DNA of 64,000 nucleotides from Bacteroidota bacterium (lineage in GTDB: Bacteria > Bacteroidota > Bacteroidia > Bacteroidales > FEN-979). Position numbers and translations under genes: made by a program. Below are positions 41,839 to 49,599 of this stretch, in pieces. The stretch's first letter is position 1. Every line of letters starts with the position of its first letter. A model generated the notes under the pieces. It did not search any database and was not told the origin of the DNA. It saw only the letters and a list, made by a program, of their open reading frames with translations. The stretch spans positions 62,001 through 126,000 of the forward strand of contig JAPLDF010000015.1 in NCBI GenBank assembly GCA_026391835.1, written 5' to 3'.

Positions 41839-43113
41839 TTACCTCGTTTTTCTCCTGCTGAGCAAATCCTCAACGATGTCTTCCACCACCACGATGCCTT
41901 CCATCTCCCTGTTCCTGTTGATCACGGGAACTGCAAGCAGGTTGTATTTGGATACCAGTTCGGCAAGTGAGTCCACTTTGTCATCATCGTAAACGCTCAC
42001 CGCGTGTTTGTTCATGATCTCTTTCAGGTGCTTTGAAGGATCGGCAACAACCAGTTCTCCCAGCGAAACGGACGACAGGAACCGCTCATGTTTATCGGTT
42101 ACGATGATGGTGTAAATATGCGCCGCTTCCGGCTGCTGTTTACGAAGTTCAATGAAAGTTTCGGCAACGGTGAGCTCTTCATTGAAGGTGTAGTAGTCGG
42201 TTGTCATGAGCGATCCCACTTCTTTGTTCGGGTATTCAAGCAACTCCCTGACCTCCTCGGAAGACTCTTTTTCCATCTCTTCAAGGAGTTTTTCAGCCTT
42301 GTCCTCGGCCAGCGCATCGAGCAGGTCGGCGACCTCATCGGCCGGCATCTTTTCAAGCACATCGGCAACTTTTTCAACCGGCAGGCTCTCCACGATATGG
42401 ATCTGGGCATGTGGTTCCATCTCTTCAAGCACATCGGCAGCCTGTTCTTCGTCGAGGGATGCAAAGAAATAGGTCCGTGTGGCTTTATCGAGATCTTCAA
42501 TGATATCTGCCAGGTCCGACGGGTGCAGGGTGTTCAGTTTCGACGAAGATTTCGACAGCTTGATGTTCGAATTGGAATAATCCACGGCTGCGATGTCGTC
42601 CCAAAGGATAAATTTCCCGGGGATATCCGCCTTGAAGGGATCCAGCATGGTCTGGATGGGTTTGTCGATGCCAATCCGCCGGAGCAGGCCCTCCATCCCG
42701 ACATCCACGGCAATGGCGTAGGTCCCTGCCGGGATCATCACCATCCGGATGTCGTTTACGCGAACCAGTTTGCGCCCGTTGATGTCGACGATCTGCTTGT
42801 CGAGGATATTTTCGGCCAGCCATAAGCTGTTTGAAAATGTATCGGGAAAAATATCGTGGACCTCAAGACAGGTAATCCTGAGTTTGCGCTTGAACTTTTT
42901 AATCTCAAACGATGAAAAATCGAGGATCCTGATCTCATTTCCCTTTTTCACCTTGATCGCCACCACGCGGGGACGCACAGGCTCGGCATCCTTTCCGGGC
43001 AGGGAGCTCTGGTCAATCAGAAAATCCCTGATTTTCCCAAGTGCAGTTCCATCATCGGAGATATAATTTTTCCCCAGGATCTGACTTAAATAGAAGGTAA
43101 TTTGAGATGTCAT
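41839..43113 (-). CDS. PRC-barrel/MgtE-N/CBS-domain protein, probable magnesium sensor
   Basis: The 424-aa soluble protein has three parts. Residues 1-190 hold two PRC-barrel-like units (ALGKIRDFLIDQ and DINGRKLVRVNDIRM). Residues 193-305 form an MgtE-type superhelical N domain (LHPSDLADIIEDLD, EEQAADVLEEMEPH, LPADEVADLLDAL-type repeats). Residues 305-424 form a CBS pair (EVGSLMTTDYY, AVSVYDDDKVDSLAELV). In MgtE the N and CBS domains bind Mg2+ and close the channel, but here there is no membrane domain. The next gene, 16 bp downstream, supplies an NRAMP-like transporter. I infer a regulator of that transporter. Its ATG follows AAGGAGGCGAAT, a strong Shine-Dalgarno. Confidence 0.88.
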   Translation of the reverse strand: MTSQITFYLSQILGKNYISDDGTALGKIRDFLIDQSSLPGKDAEPVRPRVVAIKVKKGNEIRILDFSSFEIKKFKRKLRITCLEVHDIFPDTFSNSLWLAENILDKQIVDINGRKLVRVNDIRMVMIPAGTYAIAVDVGMEGLLRRIGIDKPIQTMLDPFKADIPGKFILWDDIAAVDYSNSNIKLSKSSSKLNTLHPSDLADIIEDLDKATRTYFFASLDEEQAADVLEEMEPHAQIHIVESLPVEKVADVLEKMPADEVADLLDALAEDKAEKLLEEMEKESSEEVRELLEYPNKEVGSLMTTDYYTFNEELTVAETFIELRKQQPEAAHIYTIIVTDKHERFLSSVSLGELVVADPSKHLKEIMNKHAVSVYDDDKVDSLAELVSKYNLLAVPVINRNREMEGIVVVEDIVEDLLSRRKTR

Positions 43114-43118
43114 ATTCG

Positions 43119-43125
43119 CCTCCTT
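43119..43125 (-). promoter_or_regulatory. Strong Shine-Dalgarno for the PRC/MgtE-N/CBS gene
   Basis: The minus strand reads AAGGAGGCGAAT immediately before the ATG at 43113. Such a strong site is unusual in this window and would make initiation sensitive to leader folding. Confidence 0.55.
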
Positions 43126-43169
43126 CTTTTGTTAACCACTGCAAAGAAGGGCGATACACCATGAACAGG

Positions 43170-43203
43170 ATCACGATGGTACCCTACCAGTACAGGGGTA
43201 GAT
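43170..43203 (-). promoter_or_regulatory. Alternative hairpins in the leader of the magnesium-system operon
   Basis: Within the leader of about 140 nt, the minus-strand segment around 43180-43200 can form either CTACC(8)GGTAG or TACCC(11)GGGTA, which share the left arm and exclude each other. It lies between the -7 element at 43262 and the strong Shine-Dalgarno. No known riboswitch consensus was recognised. Confidence 0.3.
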
Positions 43204-43261
43204 TTAACTGAATGCTTCGCGCAGGTCCGTCGTCCATTTGAATGTTGAAAAAAATGCGTTG

Positions 43262-43269
43262 CAAAGATA
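43262..43269 (-). promoter_or_regulatory. -7 element for the magnesium-system operon
   Basis: The minus strand reads TATCTTTG, matching TAnnTTTG, about 150 bp before the ATG at 43113; no clear -33 TTG. Confidence 0.45.
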
Positions 43270-43342
43270 CTGAATTATATAGTTATTTTCGAAAAAACAC
43301 AACGCAGGGGATGTCTGCTATTTTTTTCACAGTAAATCTTTC

Positions 43343-43350
43343 TACTTTTG
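43343..43350 (+). promoter_or_regulatory. -7 element for the threonine dehydrogenase gene
   Basis: TACTTTTG lies 27 bp before the ATG at 43378, with a T-run at the -33 position. Divergent from the magnesium-system promoter. Confidence 0.45.
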
Positions 43351-43377
43351 TAAAAATCCTAAAATTCAGCTTTTATT

Positions 43378-44325
43378 ATGGAAAAAATCCTGGTTATCGG
43401 TTGCTCGGGTCAGATCGGCTCGGAACTCACACTCGAACTGCGTAAAATTTATGGCGAATCAAAAGTAATTGCGACCGATATCCGCCCCGCCCCTCCCGAA
43501 GTGGCCGGCACCGGGCCCTTTGAGATACTGGATGTGCTTGATGCCTCCAAACTTCACCTGATCCTTGAACACGAAAAAATCACCCAGGTATACCATCTTG
43601 CAGCAATCCTCTCGGGGAATGCTGAAAAACGCCCGCTGGCCTCCTGGGATATCAACATGCGCAGCCTGATGAATGTGCTGGAACTCGCCCGGGAACTGAA
43701 AATCCCGAAAATTTTCTGGCCTTCGTCCATTGCCGTATTTGGTCCTTCCACCCCGCGGATGGACACCCCGCAGTACACCATCATGGAGCCCAATACGGTT
43801 TATGGCATCAGCAAACTGGCGGGTGAACGCTGGGTTGAATATTACTTCAACAAATACGGCGTTGACACACGCAGCCTGCGCTATCCCGGACTGATCAGCT
43901 ATAAGACCGAAGCGGGTGGCGGAACAACCGATTACGCGGTGGAGATTTTCTATGAAGCCATCAAACACAAAAAATACGAGTGCTTCCTCGGCCCGGAATC
44001 AGCCCTTCCTATGATGTTCATGCCCGATGCCATCCATGCCACCATCGATGTGATGCAGGCCGATGCCTCGGAACTGTCACTGCGCTCAAGCTACAACGTG
44101 GCCGGGATCTGCTTTACCCCGAAAATCCTGGCAGAGGAGATCAAAAAACACATCCCCGAATTTGAGATCACCTACAAGCCCGACTTCCGCCAGGCCATTG
44201 CCGATTCGTGGCCGGCATGCATCAACGATACTGTTGCCAAGAAAGACTGGGGGCTGCATTACGAATACGACCTGCCTAAAATGACCGAAGTGATGCTGGC
44301 TGAGATCCGGAAGAAGCTTTCCTAA
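43378..44325 (+). CDS. tdh: L-threonine 3-dehydrogenase, SDR type
   Basis: The 315-aa protein begins with the NAD-binding motif VIGCSGQIGSEL (residues 6-17) and has the extended-SDR catalytic Tyr-Lys in VYGISKLAGERW (Y141-K145 region) with the serine in WPSSIAVFG. The block RYPGLISYKTEAGGGTTDYA is diagnostic of the SDR-type threonine dehydrogenases of Bacteroidota and animals, as opposed to UDP-glucose epimerases. The enzyme oxidises L-threonine to 2-amino-3-ketobutyrate, normally followed by KBL ligase, which is not in this window. It is a cytosolic single-gene transcript. Confidence 0.9.
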   Translation: MEKILVIGCSGQIGSELTLELRKIYGESKVIATDIRPAPPEVAGTGPFEILDVLDASKLHLILEHEKITQVYHLAAILSGNAEKRPLASWDINMRSLMNVLELARELKIPKIFWPSSIAVFGPSTPRMDTPQYTIMEPNTVYGISKLAGERWVEYYFNKYGVDTRSLRYPGLISYKTEAGGGTTDYAVEIFYEAIKHKKYECFLGPESALPMMFMPDAIHATIDVMQADASELSLRSSYNVAGICFTPKILAEEIKKHIPEFEITYKPDFRQAIADSWPACINDTVAKKDWGLHYEYDLPKMTEVMLAEIRKKLS

Positions 44326-44402
44326 GCTTATACAAAGCTTATACAAAGCTTATACAAAGCTTATACAACAGCTTATACAAAGCATATACAATAGCTTATA
44401 CA
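44324..44402. repeat. 11/12-bp tandem array directly after tdh
   Basis: Seven tandem copies of AAGCTTATACA: four perfect 11-bp units, then variants ACAGCTTATACA, AAGCATATACA and ATAGCTTATACA. The array begins within the tdh stop codon, so it forms the immediate 3' untranslated region. Confidence 0.85.
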
Positions 44403-44583
44403 ACGACAGATGAACGTTGCATAATTTCAGGTACATTTATTGGATTATCAGGTAATAATGGCGAAGAATGCAGCTCCCCGCCAAAATAAAATGCAGAAAG
44501 TAGGATTTCCGTTTCCTTTTTCCCGATTAAGCAATAATCAAGGATAGCAATATTTCTTATGATTAATTAATCTGGGGTTAACC

Positions 44584-44676
44584 GCTCTGTGTTTCTCCCT
44601 GTGCGCTCTGTGTCTCTCTGTGTAACAAATAATTACACGGAGTTTCACGGAGATCTGGAGAGAACCACAGAGAGAA
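44584..44676. repeat. Dispersed intergenic repeat, family A, copy 3
   Basis: It contains CTCTGTGTCTCTCTGTGTAA, AATTACACGGAG, TTCACGGAGATCT and ACCACAGAGAGA, in the order seen at 17442-17516, including the following run of A and CGAAATA. The inner stem is GTGTAA/TTACAC and the outer TCTCTGTG/CACAGAGA, giving a large imperfect palindrome. Bases 44403-44583 before it hold nothing I can identify. Confidence 0.8.
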
Positions 44677-44758
44677 AAAAAACGAAATAATTCCCATATC
44701 TATTGGTATGATTCCGATTAATCTTTGTTTTCATTGGTATTTTTTTGTAATTTTACCA

Positions 44759-44954
44759 ATGCAAAAACATAAGTTGAATATGCCTTTAGCTTCATAAGTA
44801 CGATCAATTGGCAATAATTCAGGTCAGCTTGTTAGACCAGATGATTTATCGTTTTTCAAAACTTCAGGATACAATCGGAAGCCGGTTGGTTAAAACACTT
44901 CTGGATGCCCTGGGTGAAGAAACCGAAACCATTGAAACATCCTGTTGCTGGTAA
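44759..44954 (+). pseudogene. Remnant of a HepT-like (HEPN) gene
   Basis: The clean frame at 44841-44954 encodes 37 residues with LDQMIYRFSKLQDTIGSRL (partly upstream of the ATG), resembling the RFSKLQD segment of HepT/MNT-associated HEPN proteins. Upstream the same frame is interrupted by a stop near 44785, while another frame begins MQKHKLNMPLAS; joining them needs a frameshift. A TTTG-N20-TAATTTTA promoter-like pair lies at 44724-44755. The family has about 110-150 residues, so this is a decayed stub with no partner MNT nucleotidyltransferase nearby. The identification rests on a short match and is tentative. Confidence 0.4.
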
Positions 44955-44972
44955 ATATTTAAATCGACTTTT

Positions 44973-46001
44973 ATGAAAAGAATAGCAATCTTTTGCGACG
45001 GGACATGGAACACCCCGGATAAAATGGAAAATGGCAAATCCTGCCAGACCAACGTGGTAAAAATGGCCAACGCCCTGAGCAACAGGTCGGCCGACGGAAC
45101 TGTTCAGAAACTCTATTACGATCTTGGGATCGGCGCCGAAGGAAACCTGCTGAAAAAGGTTTTTGATGGCGCTACAGGCACCGGCATCTCAGAAAACATC
45201 CTGCAGGCCTACCTGTTTCTCATGAACAATTACGAATTGGGAGACGAACTCTTCCTGTTCGGATTCAGCCGGGGCGCCTTTACGGTGAGAAGCCTTTCGG
45301 GACTGATCCGGAACTCCGGGATCCTCAGGGTTGCCAATGCCGGACAAATCGGGAAGGCCTATGAACTGTATCGCTCCAGGCACCCGACGTACCATCCGAA
45401 ATCGGAGGAAGCCACACTCTTCCGCAAGACCTACGCGGTTGAGGAGTCGACCAGGATAAAATTCATCGGGGTTTGGGATACGGTGGGTGCCCTGGGAAAT
45501 CCACTGTTGGCCCACGATATTTTTAACGGGCGGAATGAGTTCCACGATACCGAGCTTTCCTCTAAAATCGAAAATGCCTTCCATGCACTGGCCATCGATG
45601 AGAAAAGAAAGAACTTCGGGGCTACCTTATGGCACCAGCAGAAGGATACCCGGGGCCAGCGGCTTGAGCAGGTGTGGTTTGCGGGTGTTCACTCCGACGT
45701 CGGGGGCGGTTATCCTGAGACCGCCCTGTCCGATATCTCCATGCAGTGGATGCTCGAAAAAGCCGGGAGCTGCCAACTTAGTTTTGAACCTGTTGCAATG
45801 CACCCCGATCCGCTGGGACTGAAACATGAGTCGATGAAATGGTACTACAAACTCGGTGGCACACTCCACCGCCCCATCGGGTTAAACACTGCCGGACAAG
45901 GAAATACGAACGAGCAGGTACATGCTTCCGCCCTTGAACGGTATGAAAAAGATCCTACGTACCGGCCGGAAAACCTGGTTCGTTTCCTTCAACAGAAATG
46001 A
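44973..46001 (+). CDS. DUF2235 alpha/beta-hydrolase (Tle1/phospholipase-like)
   Basis: The 342-aa protein opens with IFCDGTWNTPDKME and contains the nucleophile elbow FGFSRGAFTVRSL (serine near residue 98) and the late AGVHSDVGGGY block. These define DUF2235, which includes T6SS phospholipase effectors of the Tle1 type as well as stand-alone bacterial and fungal hydrolases. No signal peptide, VgrG, PAAR or immunity gene is seen, so a T6SS effector role is not supported here. Its 3' end overlaps the convergent ABC ATPase gene by 47 bp. Confidence 0.88.
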   Translation: MKRIAIFCDGTWNTPDKMENGKSCQTNVVKMANALSNRSADGTVQKLYYDLGIGAEGNLLKKVFDGATGTGISENILQAYLFLMNNYELGDELFLFGFSRGAFTVRSLSGLIRNSGILRVANAGQIGKAYELYRSRHPTYHPKSEEATLFRKTYAVEESTRIKFIGVWDTVGALGNPLLAHDIFNGRNEFHDTELSSKIENAFHALAIDEKRKNFGATLWHQQKDTRGQRLEQVWFAGVHSDVGGGYPETALSDISMQWMLEKAGSCQLSFEPVAMHPDPLGLKHESMKWYYKLGGTLHRPIGLNTAGQGNTNEQVHASALERYEKDPTYRPENLVRFLQQK

Positions 46002-46680
46002 TGCTGTTCACCAGGTTGAAATAGCCCGGGTCAACATCCCTGAAAATATCCTGCTCAAGGGTTTCGAAATGCTCCTTTTCCCTCGAAAGCACAATTTTCC
46101 CGTCACGAAGCAGGTGTATGTGGTCACAAATGCCGGTGAGCGAGCCAAGGATGTGCGAGGTGATAAGCACCGTGTTTCCCCGCTCCTTCAGCCGGGCTAT
46201 GATCATGCTCAGCAGGCGCGATGACTCAAGGTCGAGCCCGTTGAACGGCTCATCAAGGATCACGACCTGTTTGTTCTGCCTCAGCACGCCTGCCAGAGCA
46301 AGTTTACGTTTCATCCCGCTTGAATAACCTGATATCAGCTGATCGAGCGGAAGTTTGAACATCCTGTTCCATTCATCGATACCGGGAGCACCCTGCGGGG
46401 CCCTGAACAACCCGAGGTATTCACGGCCCGTAATATTGCTGTAAAAGAAATTCTCGGTCTCAAGAAAGGCCAGGTCGCCCCTTTTCAGCCCGGTTCCATC
46501 CACCAGGATTGTGCCTGAACCCGGCCTGATAAAACCGGCCAGCGTATTCAGCAGGGTGGTCTTGCCTGCACCATTCATGCCCACGAGCCCGTGAATGCAA
46601 TGACCGGGCAGCAATAGCGAAAGGCCGTCAAGTACCCGGTGGTCGCCATAGGATATATAAAGGTTTTCAATTGCGATCAT
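45955..46680 (-). CDS. ABC transporter ATP-binding protein
   Basis: The 241-aa ATPase has Walker A GMNGAGKTT (residues 34-42), a Q-loop region at ETENFFYSN, the signature YSSGMKRKLALAG, Walker B VVILDEPFNGLD and the switch histidine in ITSHILG. It resembles CcmA/DrrA-type ATPases of ABC-2 exporters. It overlaps the 3' end of the permease gene by 14 bp and is the last gene of a three-gene minus-strand operon. Its own end overlaps the DUF2235 gene convergently by 47 bp. Confidence 0.92.
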   Translation of the reverse strand: MIAIENLYISYGDHRVLDGLSLLLPGHCIHGLVGMNGAGKTTLLNTLAGFIRPGSGTILVDGTGLKRGDLAFLETENFFYSNITGREYLGLFRAPQGAPGIDEWNRMFKLPLDQLISGYSSGMKRKLALAGVLRQNKQVVILDEPFNGLDLESSRLLSMIIARLKERGNTVLITSHILGSLTGICDHIHLLRDGKIVLSREKEHFETLEQDIFRDVDPGYFNLVNSIISVEGNEPGFPAGT

Positions 46681-47614
46681 TCAGATATGATTTAAGATTC
46701 CTGTTTGCGACAACTGCCAGGAAAATGTTAACAAGCATAAAAAACAGTGCAACCGGAAGCACCACCGAGATGAAACACGCCAGCGTAGTGAGCAGCTGGT
46801 GAGCACCTGAATATGCTCCCGGACGGTACTGGTAGTATTTCAGGAGGATGGAGAAGGCAAGCATGTTCAGTGCCGCAAGGAAATACCCGGCGGTGATCAG
46901 CCGGGACTCATCACGGACAAAAGCAACAAGCAGCAAAGGCAACAGGAACAGCGCAAAGCACCCGGTATGCCGTACAACTTTTTGTACCAGGAACCGGAGC
47001 GACCTGCAATTGCAGGCAGCAAGCATGTTCGCGGGTTCATACTCGGAATAGAAGGAGATAAAAACCATCGTAAGCAGGAAGAGCGAAGCAGCTGAAAGCC
47101 CTGCATGGTAAAAACCAAACAGCCCGGGAATGTAAAAAATGACAATAACAACCAGGTTTTTCCTGATCCCGCCCTGCCATTCGAACATACCAGCGGGAAC
47201 CATCCAAAGTTTTACAATGCGGGAAGCGATCTTCGCAGGCGACGGCACAGTTGAGGCAATTACCACCAGGGCGGCAAGAAACAGGAGGAGATGAACATAG
47301 AGTGCTGCCGACAGCAACAGCACAGCAACAGGAACTGTAAAGAGAACATATTCGGCAATGAAAACCACCCGGGGGTGCGGCACGATGGCCAGGAGGAAAT
47401 GATAATCCCTGCGGGTAACATGGATCATCCAGGTGATATATAGTACAATGGCGGGTATTGCTGCATCCCATGGCCGCTGCGCAACATGCTGAACAAGGAA
47501 AATCGCCGTGAGTGGAAGAAAAACAACTATTACTAAAAGTACCCTGAAAAGTCCCAGGTCCCCGGAACCCCGGTAGAGTTGTAAAAACCTCAACCGGATC
47601 AAACGAGAGGTCAT
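46667..47614 (-). CDS. Polytopic membrane protein, probable ABC transporter permease
   Basis: I start at the ATG ending at 47614, which overlaps the upstream stop by 4 bp (ATGA), giving 315 aa (MTSRLIRLRFLQLYRG). It has eight to nine hydrophobic helices and short loops, consistent with an EcsB- or ABC-2-like permease, but no recognisable family motif. Its location between the PQQ-propeller gene and the ATPase gene, with overlaps on both sides, makes it the membrane partner of the ATPase. The substrate is unknown. Confidence 0.75.
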   Translation of the reverse strand: MTSRLIRLRFLQLYRGSGDLGLFRVLLVIVVFLPLTAIFLVQHVAQRPWDAAIPAIVLYITWMIHVTRRDYHFLLAIVPHPRVVFIAEYVLFTVPVAVLLLSAALYVHLLLFLAALVVIASTVPSPAKIASRIVKLWMVPAGMFEWQGGIRKNLVVIVIFYIPGLFGFYHAGLSAASLFLLTMVFISFYSEYEPANMLAACNCRSLRFLVQKVVRHTGCFALFLLPLLLVAFVRDESRLITAGYFLAALNMLAFSILLKYYQYRPGAYSGAHQLLTTLACFISVVLPVALFFMLVNIFLAVVANRNLKSYLNDRN

Positions 47615-48849
47615 TTCTTTTCTTCTCCCGAAAAGCAATAAATATACCCGTCGTACCCTGCAACAACAAGGTGATTCCCTTCCAGGGCCGGGGTGCCAAA
47701 AATTCCCCCGAGTTGCCTGTACATGGTAAGCATATCCAGGGGGGTAGAGATCAGTTTGCCAATATCAGCACGGTATGAGTCGTTTTTCTTCAGCCATGTA
47801 AGATGGTTCGCCGTATAGCTGTCCACTTCGGCTGACCAGAATATCTGTCCAGTCGAAAGTTCCACCCCATGTATTTTGCCTGCCAGGGTGGCGAAATAGC
47901 CGAATTTCGATCCTATGGCACATCCGCCGAAAACATTAAACCCGGCAGGAGCCTTCCATATGTCCCTTCCGGTGCGTATGTCGAAAGCGCACAGGAGGCG
48001 GTCGTCAGAAGAACCCACGTAAAGCACCGAATCGTTCACTGTAATTGGCAAAGCCCATCCCGAAGGAAACTGTCTCAGCCAGTTGCAATATCCCCCTCTC
48101 AGGTCGACGGCATAGAGGTTGTTGTCCCGGGCACCGGCAATGACCATCCCGCCTGCAATAACAGGATTACCTGTAACCTCCCCTTTTGGGAAGGTGTACT
48201 TCCCGGTAGTCTTGAATTTCCATACGAGGCTGCCTGTCCTGATATCAATGGCGTAGAGGTTACCATCGAATGAGCCGGCATAGAGCCAATCCCTGACTAT
48301 TGCAGGCCTTGTGTGAACCAGCCCCCCTGTTTTGTATGTCCAGCGGAGAAACCCGTCGGTGATGGAAATCGCATATATAGACTCCCCGGAACCGAAATAT
48401 ATCGTTGAATCCACAATCACCGGCGTTGAAGTGAAATAATCGGCATAATCGTTCTGGTGGTCACCCATGTACCCGTTCATGGTCTGGTAAAAACCGCTGA
48501 CCTTGCCGGAATCCTTGTCGATCCTGAAAAGAAAGCCATCGCTGCTGAGCAGGAACAACCCTTTCGGGCTCATGCACACCGACGACCGGATCGCCCCTCC
48601 TGTTGGTTGTTTCCACTTTTCTTTTCCTGTCGCCACATCCAGGGCATACAAGGTACTGTCGAGGCTCCCCACAAACACGGTCCCGTTTTCGATCACCGGG
48701 GAAGCCACGATCGGCCCGTTGGTTTTATATTTCCAAAGCAGCGTGGGCTTTGTCAGCATATCGGCAGGTTCCATCACAGGTGTTGACATAACCTGGCAGT
48801 TTGCATGGCCCACAAGCAATACCAGCAGTATCAGTAATGTTGATTTCAT
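47611..48849 (-). CDS. Secreted PQQ-binding-like beta-propeller protein
   Basis: The 412-aa protein has a signal peptide (MKSTLLILLVLLVGHANC, with a possible lipobox cysteine) and repeated blade motifs such as VFVGSLDSTLYALDVATGKEKWK and LYAGSFDGNLYAIDIRTGSLVWK, the PQQ/BamB-type propeller pattern with W closing each blade. There is no C-terminal T9SS domain. It is translationally coupled to the permease gene. In this setting it may be a periplasmic sensing or docking subunit of the ABC system, which is my inference; a BamB-like role is less likely away from bam genes. Confidence 0.8.
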   Translation of the reverse strand: MKSTLLILLVLLVGHANCQVMSTPVMEPADMLTKPTLLWKYKTNGPIVASPVIENGTVFVGSLDSTLYALDVATGKEKWKQPTGGAIRSSVCMSPKGLFLLSSDGFLFRIDKDSGKVSGFYQTMNGYMGDHQNDYADYFTSTPVIVDSTIYFGSGESIYAISITDGFLRWTYKTGGLVHTRPAIVRDWLYAGSFDGNLYAIDIRTGSLVWKFKTTGKYTFPKGEVTGNPVIAGGMVIAGARDNNLYAVDLRGGYCNWLRQFPSGWALPITVNDSVLYVGSSDDRLLCAFDIRTGRDIWKAPAGFNVFGGCAIGSKFGYFATLAGKIHGVELSTGQIFWSAEVDSYTANHLTWLKKNDSYRADIGKLISTPLDMLTMYRQLGGIFGTPALEGNHLVVAGYDGYIYCFSGEEKK

Positions 48850-48865
48850 GTTGTTGTTTTTTTGG

Positions 48866-48896
48866 CAAAGTTACAATTATTAGGACATGGGGGCAA
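48866..48896 (-). promoter_or_regulatory. Promoter of the PQQ-propeller/ABC operon
   Basis: On the minus strand TTG (48894-48896), 20 bp, then TAACTTTG (48866-48873). Transcription would start near 48859, about 10 nt before the ATG. The upstream edge abuts the 8-bp tandem array at 48901-48996. Confidence 0.6.
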
Positions 48897-48900
48897 GGGG

Positions 48901-48996
48901 ACAGGCGGACGGGCGGACGGGCGGACAGGCGGACAGGAGGACGGGCGGACGGGCGGACGGGCGGACGGGCGGACGGGCGGACGGGCGGACGGGCGG
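48901..48996. repeat. Tandem array of twelve 8-bp GC-rich units
   Basis: Twelve consecutive 8-bp units of ACGGGCGG, of which four carry A for G changes (ACAGGCGG, ACAGGAGG). The plus strand is a G-rich run (GGGCGGAC) able in principle to form G-quadruplexes. It lies upstream of the operon promoter and 20 bp from the 3' end of the DUF1697 gene. Because 8 is not a multiple of 3 it does not encode a stable protein repeat. Confidence 0.95.
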
Positions 48997-49016
48997 ACAT
49001 ATAGAAGATTGAGGGT

Positions 49017-49556
49017 TCAGGAGGAGAGTTTTACAAGTTCAAGGATTGTTTTCCAGTTCCTGGTGGTTGCACTGACTTTCAATTTCTTTTCGAAAAAGGT
49101 GTTGCTGAGTTTGGTATTCCCGTAACCCTGCGGGCAAAACAGGTAGACCGCTTTACCGATTACGCAATATTCATCAGGAGAATATGCATCTTTCGCGATG
49201 GTTTCGACCAGGGTCCTGTCCGGTTCTGCAGATAAAAAAGTCACATGAAGTTTCGCTTCATCTTCTCCCCGTGGGTTTATGAAGGGATTATTTGCGGAGA
49301 TGGTTTTCAATTCGCCTCCCCCGATGACGATCACCGGCACTTCAAATCCAAAACACTTCAGGATCTCTCCCCCGATAATTTTTTCAAGTTCCCCGTGTCC
49401 GGCAAAATTGCTCCCGAACACCACATTCCCGCTTTGAATATAGGTTCTTGCATTGAGCAATCCCAGGCCGTCAAACATCTCCTGCAGCGATTTCATTTTT
49501 ATCAGCTTATGGCCGCTCACGTTGATGCCGCGCAATATTGAAATATAGGTTTGCAT
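49017..49556 (-). CDS. DUF1697 protein
   Basis: The 179-aa protein matches DUF1697: YISILRGINVSGHKLIKMKSL at the N-terminus, ARTYIQSGNVVF, and a C-terminal GNTKLSNTFFEKKL with TTRNWKTI. This family of small cytosolic alpha/beta proteins is widespread but has no firmly assigned activity. The gene is flanked on both sides by 8-bp tandem arrays (48901-48996 and 49600-49655), which is unusual. Confidence 0.9.
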   Translation of the reverse strand: MQTYISILRGINVSGHKLIKMKSLQEMFDGLGLLNARTYIQSGNVVFGSNFAGHGELEKIIGGEILKCFGFEVPVIVIGGGELKTISANNPFINPRGEDEAKLHVTFLSAEPDRTLVETIAKDAYSPDEYCVIGKAVYLFCPQGYGNTKLSNTFFEKKLKVSATTRNWKTILELVKLSS

Positions 49557-49599
49557 TTATTGAAAGGTTAGGATGATCCGAAAAGTGCCTGTTTGCAAA

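Noticed and set aside
42088-42825. 245-codon plus-strand open frame
   Set aside because: It is a shadow of the PRC/MgtE-N/CBS gene; the residue pattern mirrors its helical repeats.
43114-43261. A yybP-ykoY (Mn) or M-box (Mg) riboswitch in the leader of the PRC/MgtE-N/CBS gene
   Set aside because: The conserved motifs of these classes (for example GGGGAGUA) are not present in the leader; only generic alternative stems are seen.
44973-46001. T6SS phospholipase effector
   Set aside because: DUF2235 includes such effectors, but no VgrG, PAAR, immunity or T6SS gene is near, so a general hydrolase is a safer call.
48862-49125. Open frames through the GGGCGGAC array (Arg/Gly/Asp-rich repeats)
   Set aside because: The 8-bp period shifts frame every unit and leaves all frames open by composition; no start signal or homologous protein is evident.
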